Source: Spirochaetales bacterium Spiro_10 (GTDB lineage: Bacteria > Spirochaetota > Spirochaetia > Treponematales > Treponemataceae). From it: 32,633 nucleotides of DNA. The stretch is taken from the NCBI GenBank assembly GCA_001604405.1, contig LVBL01000015.1:1-32633 (forward strand), read 5' to 3'. The translations under genes and the position numbers were made by a program. Within the stretch, counting starts at the first letter, position 1; every line of letters begins with the position of its first letter. Shown here piece after piece: positions 7,557-14,997 of the stretch. A model generated the notes under the pieces. The model saw nothing but the letters and a program-made list of their open reading frames with translations, made no database searches and had not been told where the DNA came from.

Positions 7557-8045
7557 ATGAACGAGTATCGTGCGCTATTGGAGAAGAGCAGGTCAAAGCA
7601 TACGGAAATCATGCGGAAAATGCGTCATCTTTCACGCATGAACAAGAAAGGCTTTGACGGCATCGTCCACGGGTTTCACGAAGAGGTTTTCTCGGAGATC
7701 GACTGCAAAAAATGCGGGGAATGCTGCCGGAACCTGGGCCCCGTGTTCCGGAACAGCGACATCAAGCAAATTTGTGCGACCATAGGCATGGATAACGCTG
7801 CGTTCATGGATTCCTGTCTTGAACAGGATCCTGACGGTGTCGGATTCATTCTGAAAAAGCTTCCCTGCCCTTTCCAGAACCAGGACAACACCTGTTCGAT
7901 TTACGAAGAGCGTCCACTGTCCTGCAGCAATTTTCCGCATACCCAATCTGTCAACATACAGCGAAAACTCGTAGGACTCGCGCTCGACTCTCAATTTTGT
8001 CCGGCGGCTTATCGCATTTGCGAAAAGATCATCGCCGCTTATTGA
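7557..8045 (+). CDS. YkgJ-family cysteine cluster protein
   Basis: The 162-aa protein has the CxxCxxCC cluster of the YkgJ (putative zinc- or iron-chelating) family at Cys50, Cys53, Cys56 and Cys57. The usual downstream cysteines follow at Cys104, Cys113 (NTCSIYEERPLSC) and Cys123. The YEERPLSC segment is highly characteristic. No signal peptide is seen, so it should be cytoplasmic, with a metal bound by the cysteines; the biological role of the family is largely unknown. GGAAGGA at 7544-7550 supports ATG 7557 rather than the in-frame ATG 7542, which lies before that RBS. It follows the repeat protein on the same strand by 30 nt, so glycosyltransferase, repeat protein and this protein may form one operon. 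Confidence 0.82.
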   Translation: MNEYRALLEKSRSKHTEIMRKMRHLSRMNKKGFDGIVHGFHEEVFSEIDCKKCGECCRNLGPVFRNSDIKQICATIGMDNAAFMDSCLEQDPDGVGFILKKLPCPFQNQDNTCSIYEERPLSCSNFPHTQSVNIQRKLVGLALDSQFCPAAYRICEKIIAAY

Positions 8046-8048
8046 AGC

Positions 8049-8078
8049 TTGCCCCGAAGGCCCTCCTGGCGGTATAAT
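8049..8078 (+). promoter_or_regulatory. Promoter placing the transcript start on the start codon
   Basis: TTGCCC at 8049-8054 and a perfect TATAAT at 8073-8078 are separated by 18 bp. Transcription would begin about seven nt after the -10, at or next to the A of ATG 8085. No Shine-Dalgarno is present, so the mRNA is probably leaderless. Confidence 0.5.
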
Positions 8079-8084
8079 TGGTTC

Positions 8085-8540
8085 ATGACATTGCTTGATA
8101 CTATCAGCCGGAAAAAACGGATAACACGCGCGATTCTCATCGTGCTTCTCGTCATTCTCGTTGTAATGGGAGTTTACGGAGTATATTACAAACACGACAT
8201 GCTCTTCCTTTTTCTTGGCATCGTTCATCTTTTTTTCGCTGTCGATTACCTGAAAAGCTATTCCAGGGCCTATGCGACGGTTACGTTTCTCGACGGATCA
8301 ATGACCCTTGAACGGAAGGAAGCGGCCCTCACGATCGACTATGAAAGCGTCGAGGCGTTGACGGAGCGTCGAAACGGATTTCTGGAGATATCAAGAAAGG
8401 AAGGCGCGCCGGTATTCGTACACAACGAAGTACCGACAGGCGCGAAGGCCGAGGACCCGAGACGAACAACGAATATCCTGAAGAATGAGATAGAGGCACG
8501 GACGAAAAGGTCGATTAGCGTCACTTACAGGGACAGATAA
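8085..8540 (+). CDS. Small membrane protein with PH-like C-terminal domain
   Basis: The 151-aa protein has two closely spaced transmembrane helices (about residues 13-32 and 38-55, separated by YYKHD). A cytoplasmic domain of about 90 residues follows, with alternating strands (ATVTFLDGSMTLE, ALTIDYESVEALTERR, GFLEISRKEG) that look like a bacterial PH-type fold. No catalytic motif is visible. Function is unknown; a membrane-associated scaffold or sensor is possible. The ATG is preferred over an upstream in-frame TTG because a perfect -10 hexamer occupies the sequence between them. The next gene has a similar promoter arrangement and is probably transcribed separately. Confidence 0.65.
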   Translation: MTLLDTISRKKRITRAILIVLLVILVVMGVYGVYYKHDMLFLFLGIVHLFFAVDYLKSYSRAYATVTFLDGSMTLERKEAALTIDYESVEALTERRNGFLEISRKEGAPVFVHNEVPTGAKAEDPRRTTNILKNEIEARTKRSISVTYRDR

Positions 8541-8551
8541 CTCCGTACGAG

Positions 8552-8580
8552 GCGACAGGGCACGGCCAATTTGCTATAGT
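8552..8580 (+). promoter_or_regulatory. Extended -10 promoter, apparently leaderless
   Basis: An extended -10, TGCTATAGT, covers 8572-8580, with GCGACA at 8552-8557 as a partial -35 (17-bp spacer to TATAGT). The expected transcript start falls at about 8587-8588, exactly at the ATG of the next gene, and no Shine-Dalgarno is seen. Confidence 0.5.
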
Positions 8581-8587
8581 CTTTTCC

Positions 8588-9343
8588 ATGACAAGCGAGC
8601 ATTTCAAGGTATTTTCGTCGTTCCGCAATCGTTTCAGGGAGCAATGCGCCCGTTGGCTGGACGTGGCCGGGGGTGTCGACGGATGGCTTGCTGAAGACAT
8701 ACGCAAAATACTCGGGCAAGAGCACGCGGGCGACTATCCGGTAGAAAACCCCTTGGTGTACAACGAGGCACTCGACGACATAACCGAATCAAGCGAAATA
8801 CGACTAATCGTCGTCGGGGACAATCCCGGAAAGCGAGAGCAGCTAAACTGCAACCGGCGATATCTCGTCGGACAAGCCGGAAAGCTGGGCGAGGGATTTT
8901 TCAGGAAAAACCCGGAACTCTCAGTCGATTTTCGCAGGAACGTCATCATACTGAACAAGACTCCGATTCACACCGCAAAAACGAAACAGCTTGCCGACCT
9001 CGTTGCGCTCTCTGGCGAACGCTTGCGCACGCTGTTTTCCGAGACGCAAGAATGGATGGCGGGTGAAACCGCGAAGTTGCAACGAAGCCTTTCGTGCGGA
9101 CTCTGGCTTGTCGGGTACGGAGAACTGAAAGGGTCGGGCCTTTTTTCCGGATACGCGGAAACTTTGCGGCAGGCATACGAAAACGAGCCGGAGGATAAAA
9201 AGTCCCGCGTACTTGTATTCCAGCACTTCTCCATGAACCGCTTTTCCATCGATTTGCGTGAAAGAACCGATCCGGCACGATCGCTTACGGAGAACCTTCA
9301 GGCCGTCGGCGAGGCTCACAGAAGAGAGGTTCTGGGTTGGTAA
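8588..9343 (+). CDS. Uracil-DNA-glycosylase-superfamily-like protein
   Basis: The 251-aa protein shows a divergent version of the uracil-DNA glycosylase fold pattern. Motif 1-like GDNPGK lies at residues 77-82 after a hydrophobic strand (RLIVV). YLVGQAGK around 92-99 resembles the PFVGxAG segment of family 4/5 enzymes. Then come VIILNKTPIHT (119-129) and, near the end, a strand plus HFSMNRF (213-219) at the place of the H-P/S motif. The Cys residues that bind the Fe-S cluster in family 4 enzymes are not seen in the expected pattern, so it is not a standard family 4 UDG. It may excise damaged bases or have another nucleic-acid role. The start is set by the promoter lying immediately upstream. 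Superfamily membership is inferred from motifs. Confidence 0.6.
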   Translation: MTSEHFKVFSSFRNRFREQCARWLDVAGGVDGWLAEDIRKILGQEHAGDYPVENPLVYNEALDDITESSEIRLIVVGDNPGKREQLNCNRRYLVGQAGKLGEGFFRKNPELSVDFRRNVIILNKTPIHTAKTKQLADLVALSGERLRTLFSETQEWMAGETAKLQRSLSCGLWLVGYGELKGSGLFSGYAETLRQAYENEPEDKKSRVLVFQHFSMNRFSIDLRERTDPARSLTENLQAVGEAHRREVLGW

Positions 9344-9356
9344 GGGCGGGTTCCTG

Positions 9357-10253
9357 ATGCAGCGGGGCAACGGCCGCTATCACGCCCTCGCGCTCGTTGT
9401 AGTGACAATATGGAGCTCAACCTTCGTGGCCACAAAGGTGCTCCTTGGCTCTTTCGCGCCCGTAGAAATACTGCTGATCCGCTTTACGCTCGCCTGGGCG
9501 CTCATGTTCGCGGTCTATCCGCGGATGCACCCGTTCGCCGGCATACGGGCCGAGCTCAGGATGGCATTGGCCGGTATAACGGGCGGGTCCCTGTACTTTC
9601 TGGCCGAAAACTACGCCCTTGACCTCTCGCTGGCGTCAAACGTCTCGCTTCTCGTTTCCACGGCGCCTATCCTGACGGCGATAACCGCGCATGTCGCCCT
9701 GCGCGACGAAAGAATCTCCCGGCATGCGGTATTCGGCGCGCTCGTCTCGTTTTGCGGAGTCGCCCTAGTCATTCTCAACGGCACGTTTGTACTCAAGCTG
9801 AACCCGGCGGGCGACTTGCTCGCACTTGCCTCATCTGCCTCCTGGGCAGTCTATACGATTATGATAAAAAAAATCCCGCCCACCCTACCCGGCGCCCTTG
9901 TTACCAGGAAGATATTCTTCTACACGGTCATCACCGCGCTGCCCGTCCTTTTCCTCACGCCCTCGCAATCCAACTTCCGTCGCCTTTTGTCCCCGCCCGT
10001 AGCGCTCAACATGGCCTTCTTGGCCGTTGGCGCGTCCTGCGTCGCATACGTCTGCTGGAACGCGATCATCCGGAAACTCGGCGCCGTTCGGGCAAACGTA
10101 TATATCTACTTCATCCCGCTCCTTGCCCTTGTCGAGTCGGCACTTCTCCTCGGCGAGCCGATCACACCCTTCGCGCTGGTTGGCGCCGCGTTGCTGCTCG
10201 CCGGGGTCTGGCTTGCGTCGAGACACGGCCGCATGCCACAACAGCCGGATTGA
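9357..10253 (+). CDS. EamA/DMT-superfamily transporter
   Basis: The 298-aa protein is an inner-membrane carrier of the drug/metabolite transporter superfamily with two EamA repeats and about ten helices. The N-terminal repeat begins ALALVVVTIWSSTFVATK, a standard EamA opening, and has the inter-repeat signature ERISRHAVFGALVSFCGV. The second repeat begins at LLALASSASWAVYTIMIKK and ends with LLGEPITPFALVGAALLLAGV. Such proteins export metabolites, amino acids or drugs; the substrate cannot be read from sequence. ATG 9357 is preferred over an upstream in-frame ATG (9258) that would overlap the UDG-like gene and add a hydrophilic tail outside the family length. It begins 13 nt after that gene, so they may be co-transcribed. 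Confidence 0.9.
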   Translation: MQRGNGRYHALALVVVTIWSSTFVATKVLLGSFAPVEILLIRFTLAWALMFAVYPRMHPFAGIRAELRMALAGITGGSLYFLAENYALDLSLASNVSLLVSTAPILTAITAHVALRDERISRHAVFGALVSFCGVALVILNGTFVLKLNPAGDLLALASSASWAVYTIMIKKIPPTLPGALVTRKIFFYTVITALPVLFLTPSQSNFRRLLSPPVALNMAFLAVGASCVAYVCWNAIIRKLGAVRANVYIYFIPLLALVESALLLGEPITPFALVGAALLLAGVWLASRHGRMPQQPD

Positions 10254-10272
10254 TGTACGGCTCGCGGACGCG

Positions 10273-10281
10273 TGCTATACT
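10273..10281 (+). promoter_or_regulatory. Extended -10 promoter for the exported protein gene
   Basis: TGCTATACT is an extended -10 element identical to those upstream of tRNA-Ala and of the clostripain lipoprotein gene. A partial TTGATG lies at 10250-10255. The expected start near 10288 gives a leader of about 26 nt carrying AAGGAG (10302-10307). Confidence 0.55.
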
Positions 10282-10313
10282 CGGATAAAACGATACTTAT
10301 CAAGGAGTCTACA

Positions 10314-10829
10314 GTGATCAAATGCCACACACTCGCGGCGCTGGCGATTACGGCGATGCTTGTCACGATGCCTCTTGCGGGCCAGGGAACCCGCGAAAAC
10401 AAGAACGGCATGAATGCTACTCAGGACATGAAAACGAAAACGGGCGACACAGGGAAGGCCGCGCTCCGTTACGAGGTAACCGTAACAGCAGAGGGAACGC
10501 GAAGCGAGGGGCTTTCGGGGAAGCTCTACATCGGAACGTCGCTGATCCCCGGCGAGTATTACCTCGTGGAGGCATACGGAGTTCGTTACAGGTATACCCC
10601 ATACACAGCCCCGTGGACCTGGTGGGGACACAAACCGGAAACCTCGGACTTCGTCCCACTGGTCGAGGAGACCGCCATTACGGACGAGGAGACAAAGACC
10701 GGGTGGTATAGAACGCCGCCGGCACAGAAAAAGGCGAACACCCTCCGAACGTGGGTCTATCTCGAGTCGGACGTCGGCTGTTTTTGGGTAAGCCCTGACA
10801 AACTGCAGGTTTTTCTGCATCGTTCCTGA
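10314..10829 (+). CDS. Exported protein of unknown function
   Basis: The 171-aa protein starts with GTG, chosen because AAGGAG lies six nt upstream and because a signal peptide (KCHTLAALAITAMLVTMPLAG, cleavage near residue 23) then sits at the N terminus. A Lys/Asn/Thr-rich linker follows. The mature domain has several beta-like strands (YEVTVTAEGT, GKLYIGTSLIPGEYYLVEAYG) and a Trp-rich segment (PWTWWGHKPET, WYRTPP). It should be periplasmic or surface-associated. No family is recognised and no catalytic motif is seen. It has its own promoter and ends at a bidirectional terminator, so it is probably monocistronic. Confidence 0.7.
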   Translation: MIKCHTLAALAITAMLVTMPLAGQGTRENKNGMNATQDMKTKTGDTGKAALRYEVTVTAEGTRSEGLSGKLYIGTSLIPGEYYLVEAYGVRYRYTPYTAPWTWWGHKPETSDFVPLVEETAITDEETKTGWYRTPPAQKKANTLRTWVYLESDVGCFWVSPDKLQVFLHRS

Positions 10830-10856
10830 TGCGCGCTTTACGCAAAGTAATTTACG

Positions 10857-10892
10857 AAAAAAAAGGCGGACCCTTACGGGCCCGCCTTTTTT
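10857..10892. terminator. Bidirectional intrinsic terminator
   Basis: A GC-rich hairpin (GGCGGACCC at 10865-10873 pairing with GGGCCCGCC with one mismatch) is preceded by eight A and followed by six T. It therefore has a U-tract in both directions. It sits between convergent genes and should end both the exported-protein transcript and the long minus-strand lipoprotein transcript. Confidence 0.85.
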
Positions 10893-10907
10893 ATTTGCTT
10901 TCAATTT

Positions 10908-13808
10908 CTAGTACAATGATGAAGCGTAGAAGAGGTATCCCAGAACCCCGCTTGAGGTGCTACTGGTATCCAGGGGACACCACTGCGTGACATTGTCCAC
11001 AAAACTCGGCACCAACGTAGTACCCGGAAACGCGGTCTCGTGATCCGAGAAGTAGGCGGAATTGTGACCCGCGGGATCAACACCGTCAAGTGCCGCGAAG
11101 TGAATCGCGATACCCGTCGAATTGGGATTCCCGGTCGTGCCCGTCGTGGCATTCTTCCAGAGGTACGCGACCAGACCCGATGAGGTGTTCGTGATGTAGT
11201 TGTAAAGGGAATTGCAATTCGCCCGCTGGGTCGTATTCGCCGAGGTATACACAAGGTTATATAAAGCCACCGCCATATACCCGAGATCGAGATTCAAATC
11301 CCCGTCCGGAACATAGTAGTCCTCGGTATAATTATAAAGGGCGTTATATACTTTGTTTCTGTTCGCCCAGCGCTCCTCAGGCGAAGTTCCGCTCGAGATA
11401 TAAGAAGTAATATTACTCGACACAATACTAAGATACGATACAACCATGCCTACCCTTGACAAGTCATAGACGGCAAGGACGGCGCCCGTCGTATCGGCGT
11501 AACGCGTCGCGAACGTGTCCACGATCGACTTGCCGAGCCCGAGCCCGGTCCTGTTTGCGACAGACTTCGCCTTGAAATTCGCAAGCCACTGATCGTATTC
11601 CCATCCGTCGCCGGGGGTAAGCTCGGGCGAGGCGATCATGTACGATGCGCAATTTCGGATTTCGTACGCCACTTCGATCATGCCTCCAAGGCAGAGGTCG
11701 AAGCCGATTACGTCGAGGTCCTTGTCAGCGAAGGCGGTTCCGAGCTCGGCGGTCATGAGCATATCGCCGTCGGTCTCGTCAATGCATACCGCCTTGTAGC
11801 TTCCGCGCTTCTCGGCGGCCTGCTTGACCGGAAGGGCTTGTGCGATTGCTCTCATAGCGCCAACAGAAGGAATCTCGGCGGACTTGACGGGCAAGTCCGA
11901 CGCCGCCTTTCTCCATCCGGTGCCGTGATTCCAGAGCACGAACATATAGTTATCGGCCTGGGCAAGCCGCTTTGACGCCGCGATAAACCCTTCGATGTTC
12001 GCAGGATCGCCCATGTTGAGCTCTTCGTTGCCGTTCGCGGTCAGGCCGAGCTCGCTCGAGGCGACGGACTCCGAGATGATCTCGGTGTTTATCGTATCAT
12101 CGTCAAATTTTACAGGCATCAGGCGGGTGCCCTGCCAGTCACCGTTCGTGTTGTCGTAGGTGCCGCGGTCAAAAAGGGTAATGACATTGATGCCCGAACC
12201 CCGCAGGTCGACGGCCTCCATCTCGTTGAAGTCTGCGATGGCAAAGGGCTCAAGGTCGTTGTCACCGTCCATATAGACCATGATCGTCCATTGATTCCGC
12301 ACGTACACGGCCGCAAGCGTATCGTCCACGCTGACGGTTCGGGTAACCGCCGTATCGTATGAAAGATGGGTTCCGTTCCGGGTCCACTGATGAAAGGTGT
12401 ATCCCGTCACGACGGGGGCGGTCACGGTTACCGACGTTCCCGGCGTGAATCCCCGGACGGCGGAAGTCGCCGTGGTGGAGACGGACGTACCGGCGGGAGA
12501 GAATCCAAGCGTGCCTTCCGCGCCGCCGGTAATGTTGACGGTGAGCCTGGGCTGGCGCAAATTGGCGGTCAGGCTCGTGTTTCCGGCAAGCGTGAGACTG
12601 ACGCTCGCGTTCGTGGAGGTGCTCGCGCCGGACCATCCGGTAAAGATGTAGCCCGAAGCGGGATTTACCGTAAAGGTCAGGTTATCGCCGGGATAGTAGG
12701 GGGCCGTTGCTCCGGATATCGAGACCGTACCAAATGACGAGTCATTGGTAACGGCCGTTACCGTCAGCGGCGTGATCGCGGTACTCGTCGCGGTAATCGT
12801 CGCGTTGCCCGAGCCGACCGTATAGGTCGCGGGATTCGTGGCCGACGTCCAGGCGCCGGAGGAGAAGCCGCCGAAGGAGTAGCCCCTGCTCGGCGTGTAG
12901 GTGATTTTCGCGATATCGCCCTGGTAGAAGGGTTGCCCGGCAAGCGCCGAGTTCGAATGTACGATAGTGCAGGTTCCCGACGAGGCGGGGGAAACGCTGG
13001 AGGAAAGGACGATCTCGGGCAAGGCCTCGAAGGTGGCGGTCAGGGTCGCGGGTTCCGCGGGCATGGTCATCGTGGCAGAGGCCTGCGAGGAGCTCCACAC
13101 GGTGGAACCGCCGGCAGAGAGTTGATAGCCGGTAAAGCGGTAACCCCTGCTCGGCGTCGCGTCAACCGGAATTTCGGTACCGCCGGGGTAGCTTCCGGAG
13201 GACAGCGTTACAGTCCCGCTGCCGGAGGGCGATACGTTAACGGTCAGCGCGTAGGGCTGGGTGTCGGGGGCGAAGGTGGCGGTGATGTTCGTATTCTTCG
13301 TTACGGCAAAGGTCCTCGGATTCTCGGACCCGGACAGGTCGCCCGACCAGGTAACAAACACGTTCCCGTCGGTCGGCGTGGCGGTTACGGTTACGCTCTC
13401 GCCGCTTCTGTAGACCGTTTTAACCGGAGAGACGGAAACCGAACCCAACGAGGCATTTCCGCTCGAAGCGGTGACGGTATAGGTGCTTACAAAGTTCGCG
13501 CCAACGGTGATGTTCCGGTTCATGGTCAGAACAAGCGGATTCGTCGTGCCGCTCGCCCCGTTCGTCCAACCGGTAAAGTCCTTTCCGGACGCTGGGGTGG
13601 CCGAGAGGGTTACGGTCTCGCCGGCAGCGAACGTCGTCTGCGGAGGGTCCGCCACGATCGTGCCGTTGGAGGCATCAGGCTGAATGATGGTCAGCGTGTA
13701 GGAATCCTCTCCGCCGCCACCGCCGCCACCACCACCGCATGATACAAGCAAGGCGGCGGAAATTGCCAGAAATGACAGGATACCGAGACGTTTTTTTAGC
13801 TTTTTCAT
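10908..13808 (-). CDS. Clostripain-family (C11) lipoprotein with InlB-type repeats
   Basis: The 966-aa protein begins MKKLKKRLGILSF with a lipoprotein signal ending in LLVSC, so it should be lipidated on the Cys near residue 24. Nine Gly residues follow. Next come six divergent InlB/Listeria-Bacteroides-type beta-grasp repeats (about residues 38-500), recognisable from G-x-V/T strands, GE-S/T-VT-x-A-x-P and F-x-GW segments. A peptidase C11 domain follows from about 502 (QWTIMVYMDGDNDLE), with catalytic His near 626 (LWNHGTGW) and Cys near 706 (GFDLCLGG). C11 enzymes are cysteine proteases cleaving after Arg or Lys. The start is supported by AGGAGT just upstream of ATG 13808; an upstream in-frame extension lacks a signal peptide. 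It is probably a surface- or periplasm-anchored protease whose repeats act as a stalk or adhesin. Confidence 0.88.
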   Translation of the reverse strand: MKKLKKRLGILSFLAISAALLVSCGGGGGGGGGEDSYTLTIIQPDASNGTIVADPPQTTFAAGETVTLSATPASGKDFTGWTNGASGTTNPLVLTMNRNITVGANFVSTYTVTASSGNASLGSVSVSPVKTVYRSGESVTVTATPTDGNVFVTWSGDLSGSENPRTFAVTKNTNITATFAPDTQPYALTVNVSPSGSGTVTLSSGSYPGGTEIPVDATPSRGYRFTGYQLSAGGSTVWSSSQASATMTMPAEPATLTATFEALPEIVLSSSVSPASSGTCTIVHSNSALAGQPFYQGDIAKITYTPSRGYSFGGFSSGAWTSATNPATYTVGSGNATITATSTAITPLTVTAVTNDSSFGTVSISGATAPYYPGDNLTFTVNPASGYIFTGWSGASTSTNASVSLTLAGNTSLTANLRQPRLTVNITGGAEGTLGFSPAGTSVSTTATSAVRGFTPGTSVTVTAPVVTGYTFHQWTRNGTHLSYDTAVTRTVSVDDTLAAVYVRNQWTIMVYMDGDNDLEPFAIADFNEMEAVDLRGSGINVITLFDRGTYDNTNGDWQGTRLMPVKFDDDTINTEIISESVASSELGLTANGNEELNMGDPANIEGFIAASKRLAQADNYMFVLWNHGTGWRKAASDLPVKSAEIPSVGAMRAIAQALPVKQAAEKRGSYKAVCIDETDGDMLMTAELGTAFADKDLDVIGFDLCLGGMIEVAYEIRNCASYMIASPELTPGDGWEYDQWLANFKAKSVANRTGLGLGKSIVDTFATRYADTTGAVLAVYDLSRVGMVVSYLSIVSSNITSYISSGTSPEERWANRNKVYNALYNYTEDYYVPDGDLNLDLGYMAVALYNLVYTSANTTQRANCNSLYNYITNTSSGLVAYLWKNATTGTTGNPNSTGIAIHFAALDGVDPAGHNSAYFSDHETAFPGTTLVPSFVDNVTQWCPLDTSSTSSGVLGYLFYASSLY
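13711..13737 (-). repeat. Glycine-codon run after the lipobox
   Basis: Nine consecutive Gly codons (GGN repeated) follow the lipobox Cys of the clostripain lipoprotein. They form a simple repeat that could vary in length by slipped-strand mispairing; changes in steps of 3 bp would keep the frame and alter only the tether. Confidence 0.8.
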
Positions 13809-13925
13809 TGCAACTCCTGATACAAGATTGTTTACCTCGCCGGGGATACCGGCATATTTTCTGTTGCAGACGCAACGAGCGCGGATTGTCCTTTTTGTAT
13901 GTGCTTGAGTACTTGCGCCGGTAGT

Positions 13926-13955
13926 CAGTATAGCATGGGGACTTACATTATTCAA
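13926..13955 (-). promoter_or_regulatory. Extended -10 promoter for the clostripain lipoprotein
   Basis: On the minus strand TGCTATACT (13934-13926) is preceded at 18 bp by TTGAAT (13955-13950). Transcription would start near 13919, leaving a leader of about 110 nt before ATG 13808. The gap between this gene and the one starting at 14001 otherwise shows no feature. Confidence 0.55.
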
Positions 13956-14000
13956 AAGGAGTCGTCAGAATATGCTGTTTTCAGCGGTCTTTTGCGTCCG

Positions 14001-14393
14001 TCACGTCCGTTGACTATTCGCCCAGCGGTACATGACGGGGATACACAGGGCAAGACCCAGTGTCATAACGACGTTTATGAGTTCTCCGCGCGGAAAATCG
14101 CCCCGCAGAACCAGAAAAAGAAAGGTGAACGATAGCGCGACGGAAAAAAGCGAAAGTCCCGCGACGAGGGGGCCGTTGTTGCGCGGCCTGAGCGCGAGGG
14201 CGACAAGACACAGCACGGGCATCAACCCGCAGGTTCCGATCATCTTGACGAGCCCGTCGTCCGTGGACGAAAACGTGAAGCCGAGCAAATCGTTGTACCA
14301 TTGGTAGTAGAACCAGTGTGACAACGGCCACCACGCAAGAAGAAAACCCGCAATCCCGAACAGCGCGGCCGAAAACAGTTTCAACTTCGTCAT
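14001..14393 (-). CDS. Small four-helix membrane protein of unknown function
   Basis: The 130-aa protein has four predicted transmembrane helices: LFSAALFGIAGFLLAWW near the N terminus, a second in MIGTCGLMPVLCLVALAL, a third in LVAGLSLFSVALSFTFLFLVL and a fourth in LINVVMTLGLALCIPVMY. Between the first two lies an aromatic loop (SHWFYYQWYND). ATG 14393 is chosen because GGGAGGAG lies a few nt upstream. It is in the same direction as, and 53 nt downstream of, the YchJ-family gene. No family or motif is recognised, so only an inner-membrane location can be proposed. Confidence 0.65.
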   Translation of the reverse strand: MTKLKLFSAALFGIAGFLLAWWPLSHWFYYQWYNDLLGFTFSSTDDGLVKMIGTCGLMPVLCLVALALRPRNNGPLVAGLSLFSVALSFTFLFLVLRGDFPRGELINVVMTLGLALCIPVMYRWANSQRT

Positions 14394-14446
14394 GGCGACT
14401 CCTCCCGCACTCATTGCCGGTCACGCGCGAACCGCGCGCGGCGGCG

Positions 14447-14941
14447 TCATTTTCCGCAACAATGCTTGTATTTTTTTCCGCTTCCGCACGGACACGGCTC
14501 GTTTCTGCCGATTTTCGGATTGGCGCGGACGACGGTCGTGGCGGATACCGTGCCCTCCGAGTAAAACCACACGCCGTCCACCTTCTTGAAGCGGGCGACC
14601 TCGCGATGTTCGTCCTTGAGCCCGTTCCGCGCGTACAACGCCGAGAATTCGACGGTGCCCTCGTCATCGGAAGGACCGCCCTTCGACGTCGAGTGGATGG
14701 TAAGCCCGAGCCACTCGGACTCCTCGCTCCAGCGCCGCGTCTCATCGAGATCGATGTCGTTGTCGCCGTCCTTGCGTATGCAGGACTTCGCGATGAACTC
14801 GATCGCGTGCGCCGCGTACGCGCTATACCGCGCGCGCATCAAAGCCTCGGCGGTCGGGGCCTGCGACTTCCCCTTTATAATCGGCTCGCAACACGCGCTA
14901 TAGGTCTTGCCCGATCCGCAGGGGCAGTGTTTCTTGTCCAT
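14447..14941 (-). CDS. YchJ-family (UPF0225) SEC-C motif protein
   Basis: The 164-aa protein matches the YchJ/UPF0225 architecture: an N-terminal SEC-C zinc motif ([13 protein letters not shown], residues 7-19), a central NTF2-like domain containing the typical [13 protein letters not shown] and WLGL segments, and a second SEC-C motif at the C terminus ([15 protein letters not shown]). The SEC-C motif, also found at the end of SecA, binds zinc through Cys/His. The family role is not established. AAGGAGAG about seven nt upstream supports the start. Length is normal for the family. It is a cytoplasmic protein with no visible link to its neighbours. Confidence 0.92.
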   Translation of the reverse strand: MDKKHCPCGSGKTYSACCEPIIKGKSQAPTAEALMRARYSAYAAHAIEFIAKSCIRKDGDNDIDLDETRRWSEESEWLGLTIHSTSKGGPSDDEGTVEFSALYARNGLKDEHREVARFKKVDGVWFYSEGTVSATTVVRANPKIGRNEPCPCGSGKKYKHCCGK

Positions 14942-14997
14942 TTCGTTCTCTCCTTGCGTTTGTGCTCATTTATACCACAAGTCCGCGCGTTTCGTCT

